Positions 32,223 through 38,866 of a DNA stretch of 38,866 nt are shown in pieces. Position 1 is the first letter of the stretch, and every line of letters begins with the position of its first letter. The translations under genes were made by a program, and so were the position numbers. The notes under the pieces are model-generated. The model made no database searches, was not told the origin of the DNA, and worked only from the letters and a program-made list of their open reading frames with translations. Location: assembly GCA_903826205.1 (NCBI GenBank), contig CAIKDP010000250.1, positions 1-38,866 of the forward strand. The letters are read 5' to 3'. Source of the stretch: Akkermansiaceae bacterium. Its GTDB lineage: Bacteria > Verrucomicrobiota > Verrucomicrobiia > Verrucomicrobiales > Akkermansiaceae.

Positions 32223-35200
32223 TCAAATCTCGCTGGCATTGAGCCAGCGCAGCGAGGTGATGAGGAAGCGCCGGCCGAAGGTTTTGTTGGCCTGGCTCTG
32301 TAAGGCGCTGGGGGCGGTCTCCACCGCGTCGGCGGCATCGACCCATTCGGGAACGCGTTGGACGACGGCTTCGCAGGTGGCGCTGGCCAGGATCTTGCCC
32401 TTGGCGTCGCGCGCCTCGCCGTAGCCGCGGATGGTGAAAGTGTCGGAGCGCGGCGTGGCGGCATTACCTAACACGCCAAGCAGGTCCGCCTGGGTGAGGA
32501 ATCCCGGGGCCCCCTGATAGCTTGGGCCTGCGCCCGCCGGTCCGTTCAGGTACTTGTAGCTTTTGACCGCAGCGGCGGGAATCTCGAAGCCCGCTCCGGC
32601 TTTAAGGGCGATGGCGGAATTGATTGCGGCATCGTCGATCGCCTGTTGCAGCGCCCCGCGCTGGGCTTTGTCGTCGGTGCCGAGGCGGCGGTTGACGAAC
32701 TCCGCCATCGAAAGGAACGGCCCGTAGCGGCGGACTTGTTTGACGATGTTGGTGGCGAGGTCCTGCAATTGGCTGTCCGAATACTCGCGCGGGCCGAGCC
32801 AATAGCCGTCCTTGAGTTCGGCCCCGTCCGCGGCGGAGTTGGACGCCGGCAAGCGGAAGCGGCTGATGCGGGCCTCCTGCGTGCCGACGTCGGTGAGGTC
32901 GCCGAGCTTGGAGGTGGGCGGCACGGCCGATTTCATGACCTGATTGACGAGCGCTTGCGAATCGTGGATGGATCCGAGCATGGCTTTCCACGCCAGGACC
33001 GAGGTGGAGTTGACATTGAACGCACCCTCCATCCATTGCCATGCGGCGACCCGCGTGGGCCCATCCGGTTTGGCGACCACACCCGCAAACTCGCTGGCAG
33101 GACGGTTGTCCGGCCGGTGCAACTGCAGGCGCGGGTCATCCAGCGGCTTACCCGCGGCAAAATCACCGGCAAGCACGGCGGCCGTCCTGGCATTGGCACC
33201 GAAGGGCCCGGCTTGATCGGCCAGACCCGAGAAGTAAAAGCCATCGTAGAACGCGAGGTTGAGCAGAAACGAATGATCGAGACAATTGCCGCCGGTTCTG
33301 GGCTCCGAGAGCCTGGTGGGGGATATGAGCGGGTGCGCCCAGGAATTGCCAATGGGCTGGGCGAAGCGCGGCAGATAGCCGGAAGCTCCGCCGGGGTTGG
33401 CCCCGTTGAGGCTGACAAACGATTGCAGCGGCGCGAGCGGAATGTCGTATTGGGCGCCGAATTTCGTGCCGTAGGTCGAACTGTGACCGGAGATGAAATT
33501 GCCGCGGTCTTGCTTGTCGACTGACACCAGGTTGGTGGCACCCTTATTCAAATCGAGGAGCTGCAAGTCGATTTCATGGGAAAAATTCGCGCAGTGTTCG
33601 CTAACGACTTTTTGGGTGGAGGCACCGATGTTGGCATGGGCGAAGCACCACGGCTTGGTGGCGAGGCGGCCGTCTTCGTTGCTGACATCGCGTGCGCCGG
33701 ATGTGGACTTGGCCTGCACGCTGAGCAGGGCGAAGGGCTTGGTTTTCACCAAATCCTTGATCGCGGTCGTCGCATGCTCCACCATGTCAAACCCTCTAAC
33801 CGTCCCGGTCTTCGGATAGCGCAGGGTGCCGCCCTTGCCAATAATGAAGTCCTGAAGGCCGGTGGGGGATTCATAATCCATTTCGATGGCGTTGATAGTG
33901 ATGCGGCTGGCCGGGTTTTGGGGATCGGGGATGGACAACTGGACAGTGAATTTATTGCCGCTGGGCGGCACACTCAATGGGGCAAACAGCACGTGAAACT
34001 CGTCATCGGCGGCCAGCCCCATGCACGATTCCCAATGGCCGTTTTCCTTGTTGCCATCGATCGCCTGGCCCCCTGCCAAATAGTCGCAGTCAAAACCGAT
34101 GCCATAACCGCGCCACCCGGGGATGGCATTGATGTTTTTCTCTAGGCCTTTGTATTCCCAATCCCAATATTGCGGATTGGCGAGGTCCTGAAGATAGGTG
34201 CGGTCCGGATCAATGTAGGGCGAAAACACTTTCACCTCGCCAGGCAACAACCGGAAGGTCGTGGTATCGGGCTGGCCTGACGTCGATTTGCTTTTTAAAT
34301 TCATCCCGAAGACCATGGGCTTCGAACCACTGGTATTGGATCCATACATGGTCTCCAAAGGCACCAGCCCCCTGCTTTGCGCCACTCCATTGCGAAACAA
34401 CTGCATGGCAAAGGGCACCCGCACAAACTCGACCCGCATGTCGGCGCACTCAAGGGCGACGTTGTACGGGTTGTGGAGCGTGACGATGGGCGTGTAGAGC
34501 AGGTGCAGGTCGTATTTGTATTTGGTGCCGCGGAAGTGGTTGCCCTGCGGATCCTGGATTTGTGGTGCGTTGTCGGGGATCGGGCTGCCGATGGGCGGCG
34601 GGTAGCCATAGATATCGTGACCTATCAGACTGAAAAGCATTTGCACTTTGGCAAGGGTGGGCAACAACAACACCCCGGGCGGTGGCGTGCGGTTGAGGGT
34701 CGTCACCGGTGGATTGTCGGCGGACGTGGTGGCCGCCACCCATTTGGTTGGCGTCAAGGTCTTGAGGAGGGGCACGCCCGCCACACTGGTGAGCTTGTCT
34801 CGATAGAGGCGGCAGAACTGGTGCAGCGCCGCCCATGGCGGGTCGGAGGGCACTTCGGCGGTCTTCATCCCCAAAAGTGTGGCGTAAACCCCCTTGCCGT
34901 TGTACATGGCGGGCAGCGCCGCCGGGTTTGTGAGCAACTGGAAATCCTGCTTGAGCCCGCCGTGGGCGACGTCGGTGAGCAAGCCGACGGATTGGGTGGT
35001 GACGTCATGGGTGACGATTTTCAAGGCGTCCTGGGTGCCTTTGGCGAGACTCTCACCCGCCAAGGCGAAATTGAGACGGGTGATCCCTTTGGCGAGGGTG
35101 GTGGCTTGCGGTGCCGATTTTTCAAACATCACGCGTTCAAGGCCGGCGAGCCCGGTGATGAACTCCACGCCGGGGCGTTCCCCCGCCCCAAGTTGCGCGG

Positions 35201-35825
35201 TTTTGGCTCCGGATGTGTTGGCCCCATCGATATAAGGCGTGTTGATGCGGGCCTTGGTGCCTTCGTCAAGCACGGCCCATGCCAGCGCCCCGGGCGATGA
35301 GGCCAGCGCCACTTTACTGGCACTCACCAGACTCGTGGCAAGGGCCCGCTCGCCCAAGCTGCCCCTGCCCCAAAGCGTCACCGGGGAGATCGGGGCCTGA
35401 CTGGCAAAAGTCGCTTGCCGGGCCGTCGCCGGATCGGGATGAGACACCAGCCACGCCTTGAACTTGGCATTCTTCGCCTCCACTTCGTAGTCCGCCGCTT
35501 TCGGCGGGGCCGTGGCCTTGATCTCTAACGACTCCCACACGCCCGTGAGCTGGGGATTGGCAATTTTTTCATCGAGGATGTCGGCCCGGGCGGTGACGCG
35601 CTGGTCCGGACCGGCGCTGCGCTGGAGTTCGCCGAGCGCCAGCAGCATCGCCAGCCGGGCGTTGGCCCGCGCCGTGGCCATCGCCTCCCCCTGCGTTGCG
35701 CTGCGCAGCGCAACCGTCGACAGCGACAGCAGCCCGATCGTGAGCAACGTCAGCAACACCATCAGCGCCAGCGTCACCACCAGGGCGAATCCGTTGCCAC
35801 GCAGGGATTGGGGACAGTCACTCAT
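32223..35825 (-). CDS. Verru_Chthon cassette protein A-like: giant pilin-like envelope protein
   Basis: 1200 residues from the ATG at 35825; the frame upstream to 36095 has no coding character. A pilin-type leader, MSDCPQSLRGNG then FALVVTLALMVLLTLLTIGL, is followed by ALRSATQGEAMATARANARLAMLLALGELQRSAGPDQRVTARAD (in part), the signature start of this Verrucomicrobia family. Cleavage would fall after the Gly, leaving FALVV. The fifth residue is Val, not the Glu of ordinary pilins, as in GspK-type minor pseudopilins. The rest is a very long extracytoplasmic region ending SLRWLNASEI, again as in the family. Proteins B, C and D of the usual cassette are not here. It may be processed by the prepilin peptidase at 3641-4801. 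Function is unknown. Confidence 0.85.
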   Translation of the reverse strand: MSDCPQSLRGNGFALVVTLALMVLLTLLTIGLLSLSTVALRSATQGEAMATARANARLAMLLALGELQRSAGPDQRVTARADILDEKIANPQLTGVWESLEIKATAPPKAADYEVEAKNAKFKAWLVSHPDPATARQATFASQAPISPVTLWGRGSLGERALATSLVSASKVALASSPGALAWAVLDEGTKARINTPYIDGANTSGAKTAQLGAGERPGVEFITGLAGLERVMFEKSAPQATTLAKGITRLNFALAGESLAKGTQDALKIVTHDVTTQSVGLLTDVAHGGLKQDFQLLTNPAALPAMYNGKGVYATLLGMKTAEVPSDPPWAALHQFCRLYRDKLTSVAGVPLLKTLTPTKWVAATTSADNPPVTTLNRTPPPGVLLLPTLAKVQMLFSLIGHDIYGYPPPIGSPIPDNAPQIQDPQGNHFRGTKYKYDLHLLYTPIVTLHNPYNVALECADMRVEFVRVPFAMQLFRNGVAQSRGLVPLETMYGSNTSGSKPMVFGMNLKSKSTSGQPDTTTFRLLPGEVKVFSPYIDPDRTYLQDLANPQYWDWEYKGLEKNINAIPGWRGYGIGFDCDYLAGGQAIDGNKENGHWESCMGLAADDEFHVLFAPLSVPPSGNKFTVQLSIPDPQNPASRITINAIEMDYESPTGLQDFIIGKGGTLRYPKTGTVRGFDMVEHATTAIKDLVKTKPFALLSVQAKSTSGARDVSNEDGRLATKPWCFAHANIGASTQKVVSEHCANFSHEIDLQLLDLNKGATNLVSVDKQDRGNFISGHSSTYGTKFGAQYDIPLAPLQSFVSLNGANPGGASGYLPRFAQPIGNSWAHPLISPTRLSEPRTGGNCLDHSFLLNLAFYDGFYFSGLADQAGPFGANARTAAVLAGDFAAGKPLDDPRLQLHRPDNRPASEFAGVVAKPDGPTRVAAWQWMEGAFNVNSTSVLAWKAMLGSIHDSQALVNQVMKSAVPPTSKLGDLTDVGTQEARISRFRLPASNSAADGAELKDGYWLGPREYSDSQLQDLATNIVKQVRRYGPFLSMAEFVNRRLGTDDKAQRGALQQAIDDAAINSAIALKAGAGFEIPAAAVKSYKYLNGPAGAGPSYQGAPGFLTQADLLGVLGNAATPRSDTFTIRGYGEARDAKGKILASATCEAVVQRVPEWVDAADAVETAPSALQSQANKTFGRRFLITSLRWLNASEI

Positions 35826-36208
35826 GAAGCCGAAACGATCAACAAGGCCGGAAAAATAATCGCCACCGCCCGACCCGGCACTGTGCGCCGGCACCCGCTT
35901 GTTAGTGTCGCACAGAACCACGCACGAACCTACGGATGGAAAGACGCCAGTGCAAGGTGGCATTTGCACCCGGCCCTTGCGGCGCAGGGTGCTTGCCTTG
36001 ATCAGGATGTCCCTACAGCGCAGGCTTGGAGAGGCGGCGACCGCGTGCTGAGGCACGCCCGGCGAACGCGACAAATTCACTGACGATCGTCGCAAGAATT
36101 GTCGCGATCCGGCTTCCTGCCAAATTTCATGCCTCTGCGGTGGGTTGCCGGTCGTTATTGCAGTCAGCCAAACGCCCGGCTTTGCAGGGCCGCAGCGGGC
36201 AGTGTAGG
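35826..36208. other. Divergent intergenic region without a visible gene
   Basis: This 383-bp stretch and the repeat after it separate the divergent pilin-like and ACT-domain genes, and must hold their promoters. GTGCAA/TTGCAC (35949-35970 region) forms a weak inverted repeat, and GACGATCGTC near 36080 is a 10-base palindrome. Neither is diagnostic, and no coding frame here looks real. Confidence 0.4.
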
Positions 36209-36236
36209 CAGGTAGGACTTGTCAGGTAGGGCTTGT
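36209..36236 (+). promoter_or_regulatory. Two tandem 14-bp direct repeats upstream of the ACT-domain regulator gene
   Basis: CAGGTAGGACTTGT (36209-36222) is followed at once by CAGGTAGGGCTTGT (36223-36236), 13 of 14 identical. They end 31 bases before the start codon at 36268. The TTGTCA after the repeats could be a -35 box with GGTAAT around 36254 as a -10 box; the spacing is only approximate. Direct repeats in this position suit a transcription factor site. Confidence 0.35.
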
Positions 36237-36267
36237 CAACTTGCAGTGGGCAGGGTAATGGACGGGC

Positions 36268-36792
36268 ATGCATATCCCACTGGTGATGACGGTGATTGGC
36301 AAGGATCGGCCTGGCTTGATAGAAACGGTGGCACGCCTGGTGGCCGAGCACGGCGGCAATTGGGTCGAAAGCCGGATGTGCCGCTTGGGCGGCGAGTTTG
36401 CCGGCATCCTGCGCGTCCACATCGCCAAGGACCAACAGGCCGCCTTGGAAGCCGCCTTGCATGGCTTGAGCCAACAGGGACTGGCCGTCACCATGCAGGT
36501 GGATCGCGGCACGGATGCCACGCCGCCACAACGTCTGGCCCGGCTCGAGATTATCGGTCAGGACCGGCCCGGCATTGTCCAACAAATCACCGCCGCGCTC
36601 GCGGTGCATGGCGTCAACGTCGAGGACTTCAGCAGCGCTTGCACCCATGCGCCGATGTCCGGCGAAATGCTCTTTCACGCCAACATCACGCTGCACATTC
36701 CCGCCACCTGTGCCCTGGCCGACTTGCGCCGGGAAGTGGAAAAACTGGCCAACGATCTGATGGTGGATGCGGCGTTCGAGGAACTGGACTGA
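36268..36792 (+). CDS. gcvR: Glycine cleavage system regulator-like protein with two ACT domains
   Basis: 174 residues made almost wholly of two ACT domains. The first covers about 4-78 (LVMTVIGKDRPGLIETVARLVAEHGGNW). The second covers about 90-170 (RLEIIGQDRPGIVQQITAALAVHGVNVEDF). Each has the D-R-P-G ligand-binding turn. This is the GcvR layout, which senses amino acids such as glycine and modulates another regulator by protein contact. No glycine-cleavage gene is in the window, so the name rests on architecture. It is convergent with sucD, with only 5 bases between the stop codons. Confidence 0.82.
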   Translation: MHIPLVMTVIGKDRPGLIETVARLVAEHGGNWVESRMCRLGGEFAGILRVHIAKDQQAALEAALHGLSQQGLAVTMQVDRGTDATPPQRLARLEIIGQDRPGIVQQITAALAVHGVNVEDFSSACTHAPMSGEMLFHANITLHIPATCALADLRREVEKLANDLMVDAAFEELD

Positions 36793-36797
36793 TCGCC

Positions 36798-37703
36798 CTA
36801 CTTGCCCCAACGCTCGCGCAAGGTGCTGGCCATGACGCTGGGGGTTTCCGCCACGGCGATGCCGCACTCGGCGAGAATGCGTTTCTTGGCGCGGGCGGTG
36901 TCTTCCTCGCCGCCGACGATGGCCCCGGCGTGACCCATGCGGCGGCCGGTGGGCGCGGTGGCCCCGGCGATAAAGCCGGCGATTGGCTTTTTGCAATACT
37001 CCTTGGCCCAGCGCGCGGCTTCCGCCTCGGCATTGCCGCCGATTTCACCGATCATGATGATGGCTTCCGTCTCCGGATCGTCGTTGAAAAGTTGCAACAC
37101 GTCCAAGTGCGACGTGCCGTTGATCGGATCGCCACCGATGCCCACACAGGTGCTTTGGCCGTAGCCAAGCTGGGTCAGTTGCCAGACCGCCTCGTAGGTG
37201 AGGGTGCCGGACCGGGACACCACTCCGACGTTGCCGCGCTTGTGAATGTAGCCGGGGGAAATCCCGATGCGGCAGCCACCGTGGCTTTTCTCGCCGCGGC
37301 CCGGCGTGACAATCCCCGGGCAGTTAGGCCCGACCAGACGGGTCTTGGAGCCGGCCATCATGGCGCGCACCCGCATCATGTCCATGACCGGGATGCCTTC
37401 AGTGATGCACACCACCAGGTCCAGTCCGGCATCCACCGCTTCCAGAATCGCATCACCCGAGTACACACAGGGCACGAAAATGACCGAAACCGTGGCCCCG
37501 GTTTCCCTAACAGCCGCGGCGACCGTGTCGAATACCGGAATCTTCTTGCCGCTGTGCTCAAAGGTCTGGCCGCCCTTGGCCGGGGTGACGCCGGCCACGA
37601 TCCGGGTGCCGTAATCAATGCTGAGCTGCGTGTGGCGGGCGCCAAAGCTGCCGGTGATGCCTTGGACCAAGACCTTGGTGTTTTCGTCAACGAGAATGGA
37701 CAT
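36798..37703 (-). CDS. sucD: Succinyl-CoA synthetase alpha subunit
   Basis: 301 residues from the ATG at 37703 ([18 protein letters not shown]), the standard SucD start. The N-terminal CoA-binding Rossmann domain has [12 protein letters not shown] and [17 protein letters not shown] and [29 protein letters not shown] are typical. The phosphohistidine is H258 in MGHAGAIV. With the beta subunit it interconverts succinyl-CoA and succinate with formation of ATP or GTP in the TCA cycle. The gene follows sucC after 43 bases and the two form an operon. Confidence 0.97.
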   Translation of the reverse strand: MSILVDENTKVLVQGITGSFGARHTQLSIDYGTRIVAGVTPAKGGQTFEHSGKKIPVFDTVAAAVRETGATVSVIFVPCVYSGDAILEAVDAGLDLVVCITEGIPVMDMMRVRAMMAGSKTRLVGPNCPGIVTPGRGEKSHGGCRIGISPGYIHKRGNVGVVSRSGTLTYEAVWQLTQLGYGQSTCVGIGGDPINGTSHLDVLQLFNDDPETEAIIMIGEIGGNAEAEAARWAKEYCKKPIAGFIAGATAPTGRRMGHAGAIVGGEEDTARAKKRILAECGIAVAETPSVMASTLRERWGK

Positions 37704-37746
37704 GGGGAAATAAGTTAGATGTTGGGATGATGGAGAACGCGACGCC

Positions 37747-38866
37747 TCATTTGACGGCGGCAACGATTTTCTGGGCGGCATCCGCCATGGTGTCGGCGGT
37801 AATGAGGGCCACCCCGGCATTGGCGAGGGTCTGGCGTGCGGCATCGACGTTGTTGCCTTCCAGGCGCACCACCAGCGGCAGGCTCAAGCCCACTTCACGG
37901 GTGGCATCGACGATGCCGTTGGCGATCACATCGCAATCCATGATGCCGCCGAAAATATTGACCAGGATGCCCTGCACCTTCGCGTCCCCCATGATGATTT
38001 TGAACGCGGCCACCACTTGTTCCTTGGTGGCGCCGCCGCCCACATCAAGGAAATTGGCCGGCTCGCCGCCGTAGTATTTGATGATATCCATGGTGGCCAT
38101 GGCCAGCCCGGCGCCGTTGACCAGACAGGCGATGTTGCCATCCAGCCCGATGTAGTTGAGGCCGAACTCGGAAGCCGCCACTTCGCGCGGGTCCTCTTCC
38201 TCCGGATCGCGCATCGCCAAAATCTCCGGATGGCGGAACAACGCGTTGTCGTCAAAATTGAATTTCGCGTCCAGGGCATAGACGTGGTCGTCGCTGGTCA
38301 CCACCACCGGATTGATCTCCACCATCGAGCAATCGCATTCGATGAACAACTTGTAGAGCGCATGCAACAAACGCCCGAACTGGCGCGCCGTGGTGTTGAA
38401 GCCGAGCGCGTCGCAGAGCTTGCGGACTTGATAGGCCTGCAACCCCGCCAGCGGATTGACCGATTCGCGGATGATTTTCTCCGGGGTCTTGGCGGCCACT
38501 TCCTCAATGTCCATGCCGCCTTCGGTGGACGCAATGATCACCGGTTGGCGCGACTCGCGATCCATCAGAATCGCCAGATAGATTTCCCGCTCGATATGCA
38601 CCGCCTCGGTCACCATCACCTTGCGGACGAGCCGTCCGGCCTCGCCGGTTTGTTTGGTGACCAGCACCTCGCCGAGCATCTTGGTGGCCACTTTGCGCGC
38701 TTCCTCGGGCGAATCGACCACTTGGACGCCGCCCTTGAAGCCGTTTTTGAAGACTCCCTTGCCGCGCCCGCCGGCGTGGACTTGAGCCTTGACCACCAGG
38801 TTTTTCACGGCCAGCCATTTGGCGGCATCGTAGGCTTCCTTGGGCGTGGCGGCGGCTTTCCCCTGC
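37747..38866 (-). CDS. sucC: Succinyl-CoA synthetase beta subunit, 5' end outside the window
   Basis: About 372 codons are present and the frame stays open to the window edge. Upstream of the in-frame GTG at 38808 it still reads family sequence ([12 protein letters not shown], then [18 protein letters not shown]), so the true start lies beyond 38866. ATP-grasp features are visible: [41 protein letters not shown] and the CoA/succinate part [31 protein letters not shown]. It forms the heterodimer or heterotetramer with SucD. The missing portion is the first 20-30 residues by comparison with the family. Confidence 0.97.
   Translation of the reverse strand, partial: QGKAAATPKEAYDAAKWLAVKNLVVKAQVHAGGRGKGVFKNGFKGGVQVVDSPEEARKVATKMLGEVLVTKQTGEAGRLVRKVMVTEAVHIEREIYLAILMDRESRQPVIIASTEGGMDIEEVAAKTPEKIIRESVNPLAGLQAYQVRKLCDALGFNTTARQFGRLLHALYKLFIECDCSMVEINPVVVTSDDHVYALDAKFNFDDNALFRHPEILAMRDPEEEDPREVAASEFGLNYIGLDGNIACLVNGAGLAMATMDIIKYYGGEPANFLDVGGGATKEQVVAAFKIIMGDAKVQGILVNIFGGIMDCDVIANGIVDATREVGLSLPLVVRLEGNNVDAARQTLANAGVALITADTMADAAQKIVAAVK

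Noticed and set aside
34377-35300. 307-codon plus-strand frame opposite the pilin-like gene
   Set aside because: There is no recognisable domain, and the family signature lies on the minus strand.
35826-36095. N-terminal extension of the pilin-like protein
   Set aside because: The upstream part of the frame has no family similarity, and the pilin leader fits a start at 35825.
36140-36267. Glycine riboswitch upstream of the GcvR-like gene
   Set aside because: I could not find the paired conserved cores of a glycine aptamer; only two short direct repeats are visible.

Overview
The window is GC-rich bacterial chromosome, and by content it most likely comes from a member of the Verrucomicrobiota. 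The strongest taxonomic marker is a 1200-residue protein at 32223-35825 of the 'Verru_Chthon cassette protein A' type, a family named after Verrucomicrobium and Chthoniobacter. Other pointers are the many secreted glycoside hydrolases, the weak Shine-Dalgarno signals and the low-complexity dispersed spacers between genes. I see no rRNA, tRNA, CRISPR array, insertion sequence or phage gene. All calls were made by reading the sequence; no database was searched.

Layout, left to right. (1) 1-2.2 kb: the end of a respiratory complex I cluster. It holds a tail, probably of nuoC, carrying a Ser-Pro-Thr tripeptide repeat encoded by a 9-bp tandem repeat, then nuoD and nuoE. The cluster stops there, facing a convergent DEAD-box helicase. 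(2) 2.3-7.7 kb: RhlE-like RNA helicase, a prepilin peptidase with a large extra cytoplasmic segment, a DEDDh exonuclease, a D-Ala-D-Ala carboxypeptidase-type protein and an Lrp/AsnC-type regulator. (3) 7.8-15.2 kb: GH29 alpha-L-fucosidase, a large secreted multidomain protein with a gingipain-like region, a Rep/PcrA-type DNA helicase and a GH27 alpha-galactosidase. (4) 15.3-20 kb: GNAT acetyltransferase, exported thioredoxin-like protein, parvulin-type foldase, L,D-transpeptidase and HflX GTPase. The last three run on the minus strand and may form an envelope/stress operon. (5) 20.3-24.9 kb: GH2 enzyme, a small exported protein, a zinc-ribbon protein and a membrane-anchored M48 protease. (6) 24.9-28.5 kb, minus strand: a truncated alpha-galactosidase-like gene that runs out of frame into a sensor histidine kinase. 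The kinase is coupled by an ATGA overlap to a NarL-type response regulator and is followed by an unknown protein. (7) 29-32.1 kb: GH106-type alpha-L-rhamnosidase, downstream of and codirectional with the pilin-like protein (32.2-35.8 kb). (8) 36.3 kb to the end: a two-ACT-domain GcvR-like regulator, then sucD and the 3' part of sucC on the minus strand.

How the genes work together. The two ends are housekeeping energy metabolism (complex I, succinyl-CoA synthetase). The middle is envelope biology and extracellular glycan breakdown: fucose-, galactose-, rhamnose- and beta-galactoside-type linkages, such as occur in algal, plant or mucin glycans. The hydrolases are scattered singly on both strands without transporters, so this is not a classical polysaccharide utilisation locus.

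The least explained material is: (a) the glycosidase/kinase junction near 27.0 kb; (b) the prepilin peptidase insertion together with an orphan pilin-like protein; (c) several families of intergenic hairpins and short-period repeats, one with a compensatory stem change; and (d) a genome-level bias in which rare TTA and CTA leucine codons occur almost only inside the pentamer GTTAG/CTAAC.
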